A stretch of 64,000 nucleotides of DNA from SAR86 cluster bacterium (GTDB lineage: Bacteria > Pseudomonadota > Gammaproteobacteria > Pseudomonadales > Pseudohongiellaceae): contig NVVJ01000001.1 in the NCBI GenBank assembly GCA_002402175.1, forward strand, positions 1 to 64,000. Direction: 5' to 3'. The notes beneath the pieces are model-generated. The model made no database searches. It was not told where the DNA came from and was given only the letters and a program-made list of their open reading frames with translations. The position numbers and the translations under genes were made by a program. This document shows positions 53,631 through 63,079 of the stretch, piece by piece (the first letter of the stretch is position 1; each line of letters begins with the position of its first letter).

Positions 53631-54254
53631 ATGAATGTAAATCCAGAGATTGTAGTTTCAGGACGTGAGCGTCGAGCCTGGAGTCAAGACCACTTAGCCG
53701 AGGTGTCCGGTATAAGTTTGCGGACTATTCAGAGAGTTGAGGCAACTGGGAAAACATCTAAAGAAACACTAATGGCATTGTCCGTGGCATTAAATATTAG
53801 TGTTCAGGATCTCATTGATAATCCGATTTCACCAAGCTCATGGTTTTCAATTTATCGTGTAGGCTTCGGCGTGATGATTTCAGCCGTGTTCTCGTTAGCT
53901 TATATGTCACTAGTCACGGCCGATGAAGGTTTAAAGTTAGCTTATACTTATGAGAAGGTTGTTGGTGAAAATTCTTACTCGGCAGAAGTAGAGTACTTTC
54001 TATTATTTGACGAATCTGCGACAGCGGATATCACTGGAGCTACCAGAATAGGATTTCATGGTCGAGAAGTTGGAGAATCTATTGAATTGAGTGTGTCTTT
54101 GTACGACTATCTGGATGAAACTGATGCAGTATTTGTTGGGTCGAGCATAGCTACTGTAAACTTCGGCGAACCTGTTTCCTTTACATTTAAAGAACCCACA
54201 GGACCCATTTATAAATTAGTTGTCATACCTACGCGCGCAACATTAGATATATAG
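53631..54254 (+). CDS. Membrane-tethered helix-turn-helix protein
   Basis: From ATG 53631, placed 7 bases after AGGGGGG, it has 207 residues; the ATG at 53625 is too close to that site. An N-terminal XRE/Cro-type HTH (WSQDHLAEVSGISLRTIQRVEATGKT, about residues 17-42) is followed by a membrane helix (about 73-95, WFSIYRVGFGVMISAVFSLAYMSLV) and a beta-rich domain expected in the periplasm (LAYTYEKVVGENSYSAEVEYF and so on). Arrangement suggests a one-component membrane sensor. No family is known to me. Confidence 0.75.
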   Translation: MNVNPEIVVSGRERRAWSQDHLAEVSGISLRTIQRVEATGKTSKETLMALSVALNISVQDLIDNPISPSSWFSIYRVGFGVMISAVFSLAYMSLVTADEGLKLAYTYEKVVGENSYSAEVEYFLLFDESATADITGATRIGFHGREVGESIELSVSLYDYLDETDAVFVGSSIATVNFGEPVSFTFKEPTGPIYKLVVIPTRATLDI

Positions 54255-54302
54255 CTGTGCCAATACAAAACTGATTGAAGGGCTTTGATTAAAGGAATTC
54301 AA

Positions 54303-55835
54303 ATGAAGGTGCAAACTTTAAAGTTCATTTTTACGATTGCTCTTCTCGCCAGCTTGTCGTCTTGCACCGATTCAGAGACGGAAAACATTCCAAGCTACGA
54401 CACGCTGATTTCCAATGCCAGTTTAATCGATGGCCTGGGTAGTCCCGCTCGACCTGCGGATATCTACATTAAGAATGGGCTTGTTGCTCGTATCACTACA
54501 CCAGATGAAGTAAATGCAGTGGTAGCAAATACTATAGACGCTGGAGGACGAGTTGTGGCGCCTGGATTTATTGATGTCCATTCCCATGGGGATCCGCTAT
54601 CTACTCCTGAATTCGAGAATTTTCTAGCACAGGGAGTAACTACAATTACCCTGGGTCAAGATGGCGATAGTCCTGAATTGGCTGACCTTGGACCATGGAT
54701 AGAACAGGTGAGAGAGGCAGGTATAGGCGTTAATGTGGCTATGTTTGTAGGCCATGGCACTCTTAGAAATCTGGCAGGTATTGGACAAAACCCTAACCCC
54801 GGTGCGGATGACTTGCAGCGGATGCTGGAATTGCTGAACAATGCATTGGATTACACGTTTGGCTTGAGCACGGGCCTTGAATACAACCCTGGTCTGCATG
54901 CACCCGAGTCCGAATTGATAGAGATGGCACGTGTGGTAGGTGGTCGTGGGCGGGTGATTATGAGCCATATGCGTAACGAAGATGATGACCAGCTCGAAAA
55001 ATCAATCGACGAGTTACTAAGCCAGGGTCAGTATAGCCGAGTGCATATATCCCATTTGAAATCAGTTTATGGCAAGGGCGCCACTAGAGCTGAAGAAATA
55101 CTTGATGTATTAACGGCGGCAAGAAGCGCGGGCATTGATATTACCGCGGACGTATACCCTTATAACGCTAGTTATGCCGGAATTGCCTTACTGTTTCCGG
55201 TTTGGTCGAAAACTGCCGAAGAGTTTGTTATTGCCAAACGTGATCGCAGAAATGAATTAGAAGAATACCTAGTTAATCGCATTGCTCGCCGTAACGGGCC
55301 TGGTGCCACTTTATTAGGGACTGACCCCTATACGGGTAAAACTCTGGCGGATTTAGAGGTGGAGCTTGGCCTGCCATTTGAGGAAATTCTGATTGATGTA
55401 ATTGGCCCGCAGGGAGGAGGGGGAGCCTATTTCATTATGGATGATGAGTTGCAGTCTCGATTGCTCGAAGACGATAACATCACAGTATCATCCGACGGCA
55501 GTCCGACTGGGTTTCACCCGCGTGGTCATGGGGCCTTTGCTAAAATAATTGAAGAGTATGTGGTAAATCGAAACGCTATGACTCTAGTGGACGCTATTCG
55601 CAAAATGACTTCTTTTTCAGCCGCAGTTCTTGGTCTGAATGATCGCGGAAGTGTGGAAGTTGGAAAGGCGGCAGACTTGATCGTGTTTGACCCTGCTAGA
55701 GTAAAAGCTAATGCGACATACCCTGATCCGCTGCAGCTTTCTGAAGGGTTTGATATTGTCTTGGTTAATGGTGAGGTTGCGTTTCGGTCAGGGGTGGCTA
55801 CGCCAAATTTATCAGGAAGTGTATTAACGCCTTAG
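54303..55835 (+). CDS. N-acyl-D-amino-acid deacylase-type amidohydrolase, lipoprotein
   Basis: 510 residues from ATG 54303 (AAAGGA upstream). The signal peptide ends in the lipobox LSSC. Metal and active-site motifs of the D-aminoacylase branch: DVHSHGDPL, VGHGTLRNL, GLEYNPGLHAP, SHMRNEDDD, VHISHLKS and SSDGSPTGFHPRGHGAF. Probably a periplasmic hydrolase of acylated D-amino acids or dipeptides. The substrate is inferred from the family only. Confidence 0.88.
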   Translation: MKVQTLKFIFTIALLASLSSCTDSETENIPSYDTLISNASLIDGLGSPARPADIYIKNGLVARITTPDEVNAVVANTIDAGGRVVAPGFIDVHSHGDPLSTPEFENFLAQGVTTITLGQDGDSPELADLGPWIEQVREAGIGVNVAMFVGHGTLRNLAGIGQNPNPGADDLQRMLELLNNALDYTFGLSTGLEYNPGLHAPESELIEMARVVGGRGRVIMSHMRNEDDDQLEKSIDELLSQGQYSRVHISHLKSVYGKGATRAEEILDVLTAARSAGIDITADVYPYNASYAGIALLFPVWSKTAEEFVIAKRDRRNELEEYLVNRIARRNGPGATLLGTDPYTGKTLADLEVELGLPFEEILIDVIGPQGGGGAYFIMDDELQSRLLEDDNITVSSDGSPTGFHPRGHGAFAKIIEEYVVNRNAMTLVDAIRKMTSFSAAVLGLNDRGSVEVGKAADLIVFDPARVKANATYPDPLQLSEGFDIVLVNGEVAFRSGVATPNLSGSVLTP

Positions 55836-55872
55836 TATTTCAGAGCGAAAAATCAGGCACAAATTGTGCTAA

Positions 55873-56736
55873 CTAGTTCAGGGGGGGATCTTCTGCCTCC
55901 GCCATTCTCTCTTTTCGAGCCTCCTCCTCGGCTAGAATAGATTTAATTTCTTCCAGTACACCATCTACATCAGCTTCTTCAGAGCTTTCTACAAAAATAC
56001 CGGTTAAATCAGTTTCAGGCTGAAGCTCACCCTCTTCATACAGTTTCCAAATTTCTTTGGCGTAGTTGCTTTTAAGCAATTCGGGAGCAAACTGTCCGTA
56101 GTATTGGCTTATCTTATTTACATCTCGTTCGAGCATAAATTCTGCATTGTTATTTGCTGATGCATTTACCGCTTGCGGCAAGTCGATAATAACCGGCCCG
56201 TAGTCATCGACTAGAATATTAAACTCTGATAAATCACCATGTACGATGCCTGCACAAAGCATTCGCACAATATATTGCATAACAACGGCGTGGTCTTCTA
56301 CTGCCTGTTCGCAGGACATGGAAACATCACCGAGTCGGGGTGCAACAGCGCCTTCGCCATCAGTGATCAATTCCATTAACAGTACGCCATCAACACAGGC
56401 ATATGGCTCAGGGACGCGCACACCGGCTTTGTCGAGTAGTCGCAAGGCATCCACTTCGGCATTGTGCCAAGTTTCCTCCTGTTGCTTGCGACCAAATTTT
56501 GAACCCTTTTCCATCGCCCGAGCTCGACGTGTGTTACGGGTCTTCCTGCCTTCGGAATATTGCACTGCCTGTTTGAAGCTACGTTTTGCCGCTTCCTTAT
56601 AAACCTTGGCACACTGAATTTTGTTATTGCAACGGACAACAAAAATATCTGCTTCTTTTCCGCTCATTAAGCGACTTATTACTTCATCTATCAGCCCGTC
56701 TTCGATTAAGGGCAGTAGTCGCTTTGGAATCTTCAT
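55873..56736 (-). CDS. RIO-family atypical protein kinase
   Basis: 287 residues. Kinase core from KEADIFVVRCNNKIQCAKVY (nucleotide loop and lysine) to LLMELITDGEGAVAPRL (hinge) and VHGDLSEFNILVDDYGPVIIDLPQAV (catalytic Asp, Asn and metal-binding Asp). IDFPQAV is usual, so Phe to Leu is a conservative change. The acidic C-terminal tail (about residues 255-287) is likely disordered. RIO1-like kinases occur sporadically in gammaproteobacteria; the role is unclear. Confidence 0.88.
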   Translation of the reverse strand: MKIPKRLLPLIEDGLIDEVISRLMSGKEADIFVVRCNNKIQCAKVYKEAAKRSFKQAVQYSEGRKTRNTRRARAMEKGSKFGRKQQEETWHNAEVDALRLLDKAGVRVPEPYACVDGVLLMELITDGEGAVAPRLGDVSMSCEQAVEDHAVVMQYIVRMLCAGIVHGDLSEFNILVDDYGPVIIDLPQAVNASANNNAEFMLERDVNKISQYYGQFAPELLKSNYAKEIWKLYEEGELQPETDLTGIFVESSEEADVDGVLEEIKSILAEEEARKERMAEAEDPPLN

Positions 56737-57045
56737 GGCATTTCTAAACTGTGCTTTAAGCTTGGATGAATTGACGAACTATCCTTGGGTATCGGTCGAA
56801 AGGGTATTTCTTTGATCACTTCGCGTAATTTTGATAGCAATATATGTCTTCATAGAGTGCTATAGCACTTAATTAGACGAATACGTGTTTCATTGTTTGC
56901 GTGTTTTCGCTATATACCTGATCTTGCATGATGCTAAAGGGCGTGAATATTCTGGCAAATAGGCACTATAAGTAGTAGTTTTTAGGTTAATTCGACCATG
57001 GCGCCAGGCTTTAGGTCACTATCATTAGCAGATAAGAGGTAGGTA
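56737..57045. other. Divergent intergenic region, RIO kinase / cupin-like gene
   Basis: 309 bases, no gene. A perfect 14-bp palindrome, AGTGCTATAGCACT at 56856-56869, is the only distinct element and could be an operator. The ribosome binding site of the next gene is AGAGGTAGG just before its ATG. Confidence 0.5.
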
Positions 57046-57741
57046 ATGAAAAATACAGGGTTCCGCTTGAAAGCTGAAGTTTTAGTAGCGTCTGTGATAC
57101 TGTTTTTGTACAGCTCATTCACTTTTTCTGCCTCAGCGCAGGAAAGCGAATTTGACGGAGAGCGTATAGTTCATCTTCTACAAGAGCCCAGGCACAGAAC
57201 TGTGCATCACCAGGGAGACTTGTATCTACTGGATGTACAAATAAACCCGGGGGATGTCTCCCTGCCTCATGTTCATGATCAGCCTATTTTACTGACATTC
57301 ATAAGTAGTCCAGACCGGCCAAGAGATGGTGATGTCAGTGCCAATATTGAATATGCAAGCATACCGGATACTCACAAGGTTCCAAATAATGGCTCTGGAC
57401 TGTTTAGAATTATTGCGCTTGTTCATGACGGCGAAGGGAGCGCCAGCATGACATCTGGCCGGCCTTCTGGTTTGACAGGTGAGCCGCAACTAGAAAATGC
57501 CTGGTTTCGCTCCTATCGAGTAGAACTTGCTCCAGGTGAGGAAACTAAGGTTCAGGTGCACGAGTCAGCAAGTGTAGTGATTCAGGTGGCCGATGGACTA
57601 ATTCATGTTTCTCGCAGCGATGGAATAACTTCCGAGCTTGATGCTAAAGCCAAGTGGGCCTGGCGTGATGCTAATGAAGCCTACACAGTGAAAAATGTTG
57701 GGCAGGTGGCGTCTGCCGTGGTGATCAACGAGGGACGATAG
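57046..57741 (+). CDS. Secreted cupin-like protein
   Basis: 231 residues with a signal peptide (about residues 1-31). A cupin-type strand pattern follows, with LPHVHDQPILLTFIS (His75, His77), GLFRIIALVHDGEG and a second half that ends FRSYRVELAPGEETKVQVHES. The two-His pattern suggests a metal site, but the Glu and third His of a canonical cupin are not clear. Function unknown. Followed by the S46 peptidase gene 97 bases away. Confidence 0.65.
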   Translation: MKNTGFRLKAEVLVASVILFLYSSFTFSASAQESEFDGERIVHLLQEPRHRTVHHQGDLYLLDVQINPGDVSLPHVHDQPILLTFISSPDRPRDGDVSANIEYASIPDTHKVPNNGSGLFRIIALVHDGEGSASMTSGRPSGLTGEPQLENAWFRSYRVELAPGEETKVQVHESASVVIQVADGLIHVSRSDGITSELDAKAKWAWRDANEAYTVKNVGQVASAVVINEGR

Positions 57742-57838
57742 CGCGTAGCGGCTTAAGGAGTACGATTACCACCACCGTAGTGAGTTGTTTATTAATACTC
57801 TCTAATTATTACTATTTACCACCCAAATGAGGAATGTC

Positions 57839-59995
57839 ATGCGTTATCTGTTTTTTATTACTTTCTTAATGTCGACATCAGCACTTGCTGACGAGGGTAT
57901 GTGGCAACCTCATCAATTGCCTGACTTGAGTTCTCGTTTGTTGGAGTTGGGGCTTGAAATTAATCCGGCGAATTTAAGTGCGCTTGACCAGTTTCCTATG
58001 AATGCAATTGTTAGTCTCGGTGGCTGCAGTGCTTCTTTTGTTTCGCCTCAAGGTCTGGTTGTCACTAATCATCACTGCGTTTATGGATCGGTGCAATACA
58101 ACAGTACGCCAGAAAACAATTTACTAACGGATGGCTTTCTCGCTCAGCAGTTAAGCGAGGAAATTCCGGCTGCTCCAGGAACTCGAATATATGTAACAGA
58201 AGCCGTTACCGATGTTACCGCTGCCGCACTGGCGGGTGTGACCGCCTCAAGTACAGGCATAGAGCGTTATCAGACCATCGAGTCAAATCGCAAAGCACTA
58301 ATCGCTGAATGTGAATCCAGTGATATGCACAGATGCAGCGTGTCTTCATTCCACCAGGGCCTGGAGTATTTCTTGCTAAAACGGCTAGAGATTCAGGATG
58401 TTCGGCTGGTATACGCGCCAGCTACCAGTATTGGCAAATACGGTGGCGATATTGATAACTGGCAATGGCCAAGGCATACGGGAGATTTTGGTTTCTATCG
58501 GGCTTACGTGGATACACGCGGCAGACCAGCAGAATTTAGTGAAAACAACGTCCCCTATAAGCCGGATAGTTTTCTGGAAGTCAGTGCAAAAGGAGTAGAA
58601 GAAGGCGATTTCGTGATGGGTGTTGGTTACCCCGGAAGCACTAACCGTTACCGTACAGCGGCGGAAATTGACAATCAATTCACCTGGTTCTACCCGAAAG
58701 CACGTCAGTTTCGCGAGGACTTAATGAGTATCATTGATGAGAATTCAGAACAGGGTAGTCCAGCACGGCTAGCCTACGAGAGCACTCTGGCTGGCTTATC
58801 CAATTATGCAAAAAACTATCAATCCATGGTGGAAAGCTACCAACATAGTGATTTCATCAACAGGCGCAAACAGGAAGAAAACGACCTTGCTGTCTGGATA
58901 GATGGCGATGCCACGCGAAAACAAGCGTATTCGGCGCCGCTGGTTAAGCTACAGGCTTTAATTGATTCTGATAACGCCGCACGAGAGCGAGAGCTCGTGC
59001 GTGGCTACATGAGCTATGCGACGTTGCCAAGCACTGCCCAACGGCTTTATCGCTTGGCTGTTGAAAAACAAAAACCCGATGCCGAGCGAGAGCCCGGCTA
59101 TCAAGAACGTGACATTTCGCGTTTTCGTCAGTCTATGCAGCGAATAAGCCGGCGTTTTGATGCACAAGTCGATAAAGCCATGTTGAGTTATCTCCTGGCA
59201 CAATATTCCAAGTTGCCCGAGCAATATCGATCAAGCTCTTTAGATAGTTTTTACGATTTATCCGAGGGGTTCAATCAAGGCGAGGTAGAGCAAATTATCC
59301 AGGACGCCTATTCTCAATCCTCACTTAATGATGAGGCTACCCGATTAGCCTGGATGGATAAAAGTCTGGAAGAGTTTCGCAGCAGCACTGATCCACTTAT
59401 TCAATACGCTGTAGCATCCCACGACGAACGTATGCTTTTACAACGCGAAGACAAGGAACTACGAGGTCAGTTTCAGCAATGGCGTCCACGCTACATGGAA
59501 GCTGTTATTGCTTACAATCGAAGTTTGAATCGTCCGATTTACGCAGATGCAAACAGTTCTCTAAGAGTAACTTTTGGGCAAGTGCGGGGCAACCAACCCA
59601 AAGATGGTTTGGTGAATCAGCCTTTTACCAGCCTGGAAGGAATATTAGGAAAGGACACGGGGGTTGAGCCGTTCAATGCTCCAGCTAAGCAACTGGACTT
59701 AATTCGTCAGGAGCAACATGGCAAATATTCTTTAGCCTCTCTTGGTTCGGTTCCGGTTAATTTTTTAAGCACGCTGGATATCACCGGCGGGAATTCCGGT
59801 ACAGCGACTATGAATAGTAAGGCGCAGTTGGTCGGGCTGCTTTTTGACGGAGTTTACGAGAGTATTATCGGCGACTGGGATTTTGATGATGACAAGAATC
59901 GCGCTATATCCGTTGATTCACGTTACATGTTATGGGTTATGGAATACATGGACGGAGCCACAAATTTGCTGGATGAAATGGTGATAGTTGATTGA
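57839..59995 (+). CDS. S46 family dipeptidyl-peptidase (DPP7/DPP11-like)
   Basis: Exported serine peptidase of about 718 residues. I start at ATG 57839 (GAGGA five bases upstream), not the in-frame ATG at 57827; the signal peptide then ends ALADEG. The catalytic triad is visible: HHC in VVTNHHCVYGSVQYN, Asp in IDNWQWPRHTGDFGFYRAYV, and Ser in DITGGNSGTATMNSKAQLVGL. Removes dipeptides in the periplasm, aiding peptide use. DPP7 or DPP11 specificity cannot be decided by eye. Confidence 0.9.
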   Translation: MRYLFFITFLMSTSALADEGMWQPHQLPDLSSRLLELGLEINPANLSALDQFPMNAIVSLGGCSASFVSPQGLVVTNHHCVYGSVQYNSTPENNLLTDGFLAQQLSEEIPAAPGTRIYVTEAVTDVTAAALAGVTASSTGIERYQTIESNRKALIAECESSDMHRCSVSSFHQGLEYFLLKRLEIQDVRLVYAPATSIGKYGGDIDNWQWPRHTGDFGFYRAYVDTRGRPAEFSENNVPYKPDSFLEVSAKGVEEGDFVMGVGYPGSTNRYRTAAEIDNQFTWFYPKARQFREDLMSIIDENSEQGSPARLAYESTLAGLSNYAKNYQSMVESYQHSDFINRRKQEENDLAVWIDGDATRKQAYSAPLVKLQALIDSDNAARERELVRGYMSYATLPSTAQRLYRLAVEKQKPDAEREPGYQERDISRFRQSMQRISRRFDAQVDKAMLSYLLAQYSKLPEQYRSSSLDSFYDLSEGFNQGEVEQIIQDAYSQSSLNDEATRLAWMDKSLEEFRSSTDPLIQYAVASHDERMLLQREDKELRGQFQQWRPRYMEAVIAYNRSLNRPIYADANSSLRVTFGQVRGNQPKDGLVNQPFTSLEGILGKDTGVEPFNAPAKQLDLIRQEQHGKYSLASLGSVPVNFLSTLDITGGNSGTATMNSKAQLVGLLFDGVYESIIGDWDFDDDKNRAISVDSRYMLWVMEYMDGATNLLDEMVIVD

Positions 59996-60010
59996 GATTA
60001 GTAGCCTCGT

Positions 60011-61183
60011 ATGACGATTTCACTGTCACGCTCAGATGCGCGCAAGCTAATACTAAATAGCCAGAGGCTTCACAGTCGTCGTTGTTTTGGTAAAGGTGTT
60101 GATGCCAGTCTTCAGGCAATAGAGCATCTGGGTTATGTGCAAATTGATACGCTTTCGGTTGTGGCCAGAGCTCATCTGCACACGCTTTGGAATCGGGTCG
60201 AAAGCTTTGTTCCTGAGCATATAGATTTGCTACAGCAAGAAAGACGAGTATTCGAACATTGGTCCCATGCTTTGGCTATTCTGCCCATGAAGGACTATCG
60301 ATATTCCCTACCAATGATGAATCGTATTGCTAGTGGCGAGACCCATTGGTATCCAAAAAATTCAAAAGAAACCAGAAAAGTACTCAAGAGAATTACCGAA
60401 GAAGGGCCTTTGCAAGCGAAGGACTTCGATGACAAAAGCCATAGCAAGGGAATGTGGGCTAGAGCGCCTTCAAAACTGGCACTAGAACAACTTTTTATGG
60501 AAGGGAAATTAATGATTTCCGGGCGTGTCAATTTCCATAAAGTTTATGACCTTCGTGAACGAGTCCTCCCAGCTGACGTTGACACGCGCGAGCCTACAGA
60601 AGAAGAGCTATGTCGGCATCTTATTACAGGGTTTCTTCGGGCTCACGGTGTGGCCAAATTAAAGGAAATGTCCTACCTGCGAAAGGGACTGTCTCCAACA
60701 ATGTTGAAGATAGCAAAGGAGATGGAGGAAGACGGGTTAATAGTTAATGTCGAAATTGCGGGAGATGATTATTTTTGCCAGGGAAATGTAGACGAGCAAC
60801 TAAGAGACATTCGGCCGAACAATAAACTGAGGATTTTATCCCCGTTCGATAATGCCGTTATCCAACGAAAGCGAGTAAAGCAAATATTCGATTTTGATTA
60901 TCAAATTGAATGTTACGTGCCAAAAACAAAAAGAAAATACGGTTACTTTTGTTTGCCAATATTGCGTAACAATAAACTGCTTGGTCGGCTCGATGCCAAA
61001 GCCTCCCGAAAAGAAAAGGTATTTCATATACTACAACTGCATATAGAAAAGCCAATACGCAACCTTGATGGGTTTTATGCGGCATTGTTATCCGAAATAA
61101 AGAGGTTTGCTGCCTTCGATAACTGCAACAAAATACAGCTACATAATATTACTGGTACGAAAATCAGGCCAAAGTGGGGTTGA
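60011..61183 (+). CDS. YcaQ-type winged-helix DNA glycosylase
   Basis: 390-residue winged-helix protein of the YcaQ/AlkX family, which unhooks interstrand crosslinks. The family's catalytic QxD motif appears in LGYVQIDTLSVVARAHLHTLW (about residues 37-39 of the protein). Further matches: RVFEHWSHALAILPM, LILSPFDNAVIQRKRV and YVPKTKRKYGYFCLPIL. Follows the S46 peptidase by 15 bases, so may be co-transcribed. E. coli YcaQ is about 410 residues. Confidence 0.88.
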   Translation: MTISLSRSDARKLILNSQRLHSRRCFGKGVDASLQAIEHLGYVQIDTLSVVARAHLHTLWNRVESFVPEHIDLLQQERRVFEHWSHALAILPMKDYRYSLPMMNRIASGETHWYPKNSKETRKVLKRITEEGPLQAKDFDDKSHSKGMWARAPSKLALEQLFMEGKLMISGRVNFHKVYDLRERVLPADVDTREPTEEELCRHLITGFLRAHGVAKLKEMSYLRKGLSPTMLKIAKEMEEDGLIVNVEIAGDDYFCQGNVDEQLRDIRPNNKLRILSPFDNAVIQRKRVKQIFDFDYQIECYVPKTKRKYGYFCLPILRNNKLLGRLDAKASRKEKVFHILQLHIEKPIRNLDGFYAALLSEIKRFAAFDNCNKIQLHNITGTKIRPKWG

Positions 61184-61315
61184 TAGTCGGCACATTTTTA
61201 GGTGTAACTATGTAAGAAAACCATTCCCTATACGTTATATAATTATGTTATAAATTTTTGCTTTTTAATTAATCAATTATTTTCAAGTATTCGCTGTCAT
61301 GACTAAGGAGTTATC

Positions 61316-61936
61316 ATGGAATCTGAAATGATGAATATGTTTGCTACGCCTCTGTATAAGTCTTCTATAAACAGGAGCCTTTCTGAGCAAGAGGTGCGGT
61401 ATATTAGAAGTCAGTTAAGTGATCCTGTCTTTGCTGTTTCTAATCATTCTTCCAGAAATAAAAACGTTCTCGATGCGCAGGAAATGGAAAGTATCCGTGG
61501 GGTAATTCAGGAAAATATAAATAGCTATTTTAAAACTGTTTACAACACGTCAAATGATGTCGTTTTACAAATCACACAGTCCTGGCTAACGGTTACCCGG
61601 CGAGGTGAATCGCATCACTCTCATATTCACCCCAACAGCATCGCTAGTGGCGTGTTGTATATAAATGTTGCGGAGGATGATGGAATCAACTTCAGCAGAA
61701 ACGAAGACCAGCAGTGGTACGAGCTGATGCGTGACACTGAAAATTACTACAGCGCTTCTCGGTATTATGTGAATACAAAAGTCGGTGACTTGCTTATCTT
61801 TCCCTCCAATGTTCTTCATGGGGTAAAGGAAGTAGCAACGGACATAGAAAGGATTAGCCTGGCGTTTAATACCTTTTTCTCAGGAGAATTGGGTAGGGAT
61901 GAATTCTCTAATTCCATAAAGATCACGCTTGGATGA
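61316..61936 (+). CDS. Putative 2OG-Fe(II) oxygenase (TIGR02466-like)
   Basis: 206 residues with a strong AAGGAG ribosome binding site. Starts MMNMFATPLYKSSI, typical of this family, and contains WLTVTRRGESHHSHIHPN and GVLYINVAEDDGINF, then GDLLIFPSNVLHGVKEV and ERISLAFNTFF. The His in HSHIH and the downstream His and Arg fit a double-stranded beta-helix dioxygenase. Substrate unknown. Convergent with the FkbM gene; no terminator is clear between them. Confidence 0.8.
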   Translation: MESEMMNMFATPLYKSSINRSLSEQEVRYIRSQLSDPVFAVSNHSSRNKNVLDAQEMESIRGVIQENINSYFKTVYNTSNDVVLQITQSWLTVTRRGESHHSHIHPNSIASGVLYINVAEDDGINFSRNEDQQWYELMRDTENYYSASRYYVNTKVGDLLIFPSNVLHGVKEVATDIERISLAFNTFFSGELGRDEFSNSIKITLG

Positions 61937-62143
61937 GCGCATAGTGAGTGTAGCGCTGCTGGTGCGTATATTTATTTATTGATAAAAAACAAAGAATTAG
62001 TTAAGGGATCTCAAAAATAACCGATATATTAAGTGCAACACATTGAAAAGGCTTAGGTTAGGATTGGTTTCTTAGCGCTAGGCTTTTTTTTCGACTGAGA
62101 TTAAGGCTAGCCTTTAAAAGTTTAGCTGGCTTTCAGTTGTTCT

Positions 62144-63079
62144 TCAGTTGCCCTTAGGCAGCTGTTCGAGTTTTTCGACAGGGCAGGCTACCACGTCGTC
62201 CTGTCCGGATTTTCGCCATTGAGTAAAAGGGACTAATCGATAGGCGCCGCTGTGCCTGGCTTTAGCGCCGCGTCTTCTGGCTTTACTGCCATCGGCCTTG
62301 CGAGTATTGAAGGTAAATAACTCATAATCCACGGGCAGCAAGCTACGTAATTCATCCATAGATTCAAAGGACAGGGCGCTGTCGTAACTGATTTCAATAA
62401 CCATTATTGGTCGGGCTTCTTGCAGAGTATCCTTTAAGCCTTCCAGTACGTTTTTCTCGAAGCCTTCTACGTCAATTTTCACTAAAGACATGCTTAATCG
62501 TTGTTTTTGTTGCAAATATTCATCACCGTTGACGAGTCTAAGCTTGCCTAAATTGGTATTACCCTTGCTAACAGTACTGGCATCAAAAGATCCTATTCCC
62601 TGATTGCGGCCGGTAGGGGCGTAAAAGTCCAACTCTTCGGTTTTATTGCTTAGGCCCAGGGAGTGCAGCTCGATATTCTTGATCTGATTAATAGCGATAT
62701 GATGCTTTAGCTTGTCACTAACCGCATCATAGGGCTCAAACGATAGAACCTGGCTTGCTATCTGAGACATAAACAAGGAATGCTGGCCAATATTTGCACC
62801 AATATCAAAGAACTGCTGTTCCTCCTGCCCTGCAAGTTTGTTCAAATTAAACATTGTATCTCTGAGAAAAAATAGCAGAGGCTTTTCAAAAGCATCGTAG
62901 TAGTAAATATTGAATTCGATGCTGTTATTCAGATTGCCTTCGTATTTGAGGCCATAGAAATCTTTGCAAAAGGGGGCATCGGGTGCGTTTCCGTATTTGA
63001 CCAGTTTTTTGTACACGCCTTTCTTGTGTTTTAGACTGATTAAAGGCAGGTCAAAGATAAATTGTAGGATGGCTTGCAT
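62144..63079 (-). CDS. FkbM family methyltransferase
   Basis: SAM-dependent methyltransferase of the FkbM type, about 311 residues from ATG 63079 (the frame extends to a TTG at 63088). SAM motif QQFFDIGANIGQHSLF, then VLSFEPYDAVSDKLKHHI, MSLVKIDVEGFEKNVLEGL (motif with conserved DVEG) and VIEISYDS. The target, often a sugar or polyketide hydroxyl, is unknown. Confidence 0.88.
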   Translation of the reverse strand: MQAILQFIFDLPLISLKHKKGVYKKLVKYGNAPDAPFCKDFYGLKYEGNLNNSIEFNIYYYDAFEKPLLFFLRDTMFNLNKLAGQEEQQFFDIGANIGQHSLFMSQIASQVLSFEPYDAVSDKLKHHIAINQIKNIELHSLGLSNKTEELDFYAPTGRNQGIGSFDASTVSKGNTNLGKLRLVNGDEYLQQKQRLSMSLVKIDVEGFEKNVLEGLKDTLQEARPIMVIEISYDSALSFESMDELRSLLPVDYELFTFNTRKADGSKARRRGAKARHSGAYRLVPFTQWRKSGQDDVVACPVEKLEQLPKGN

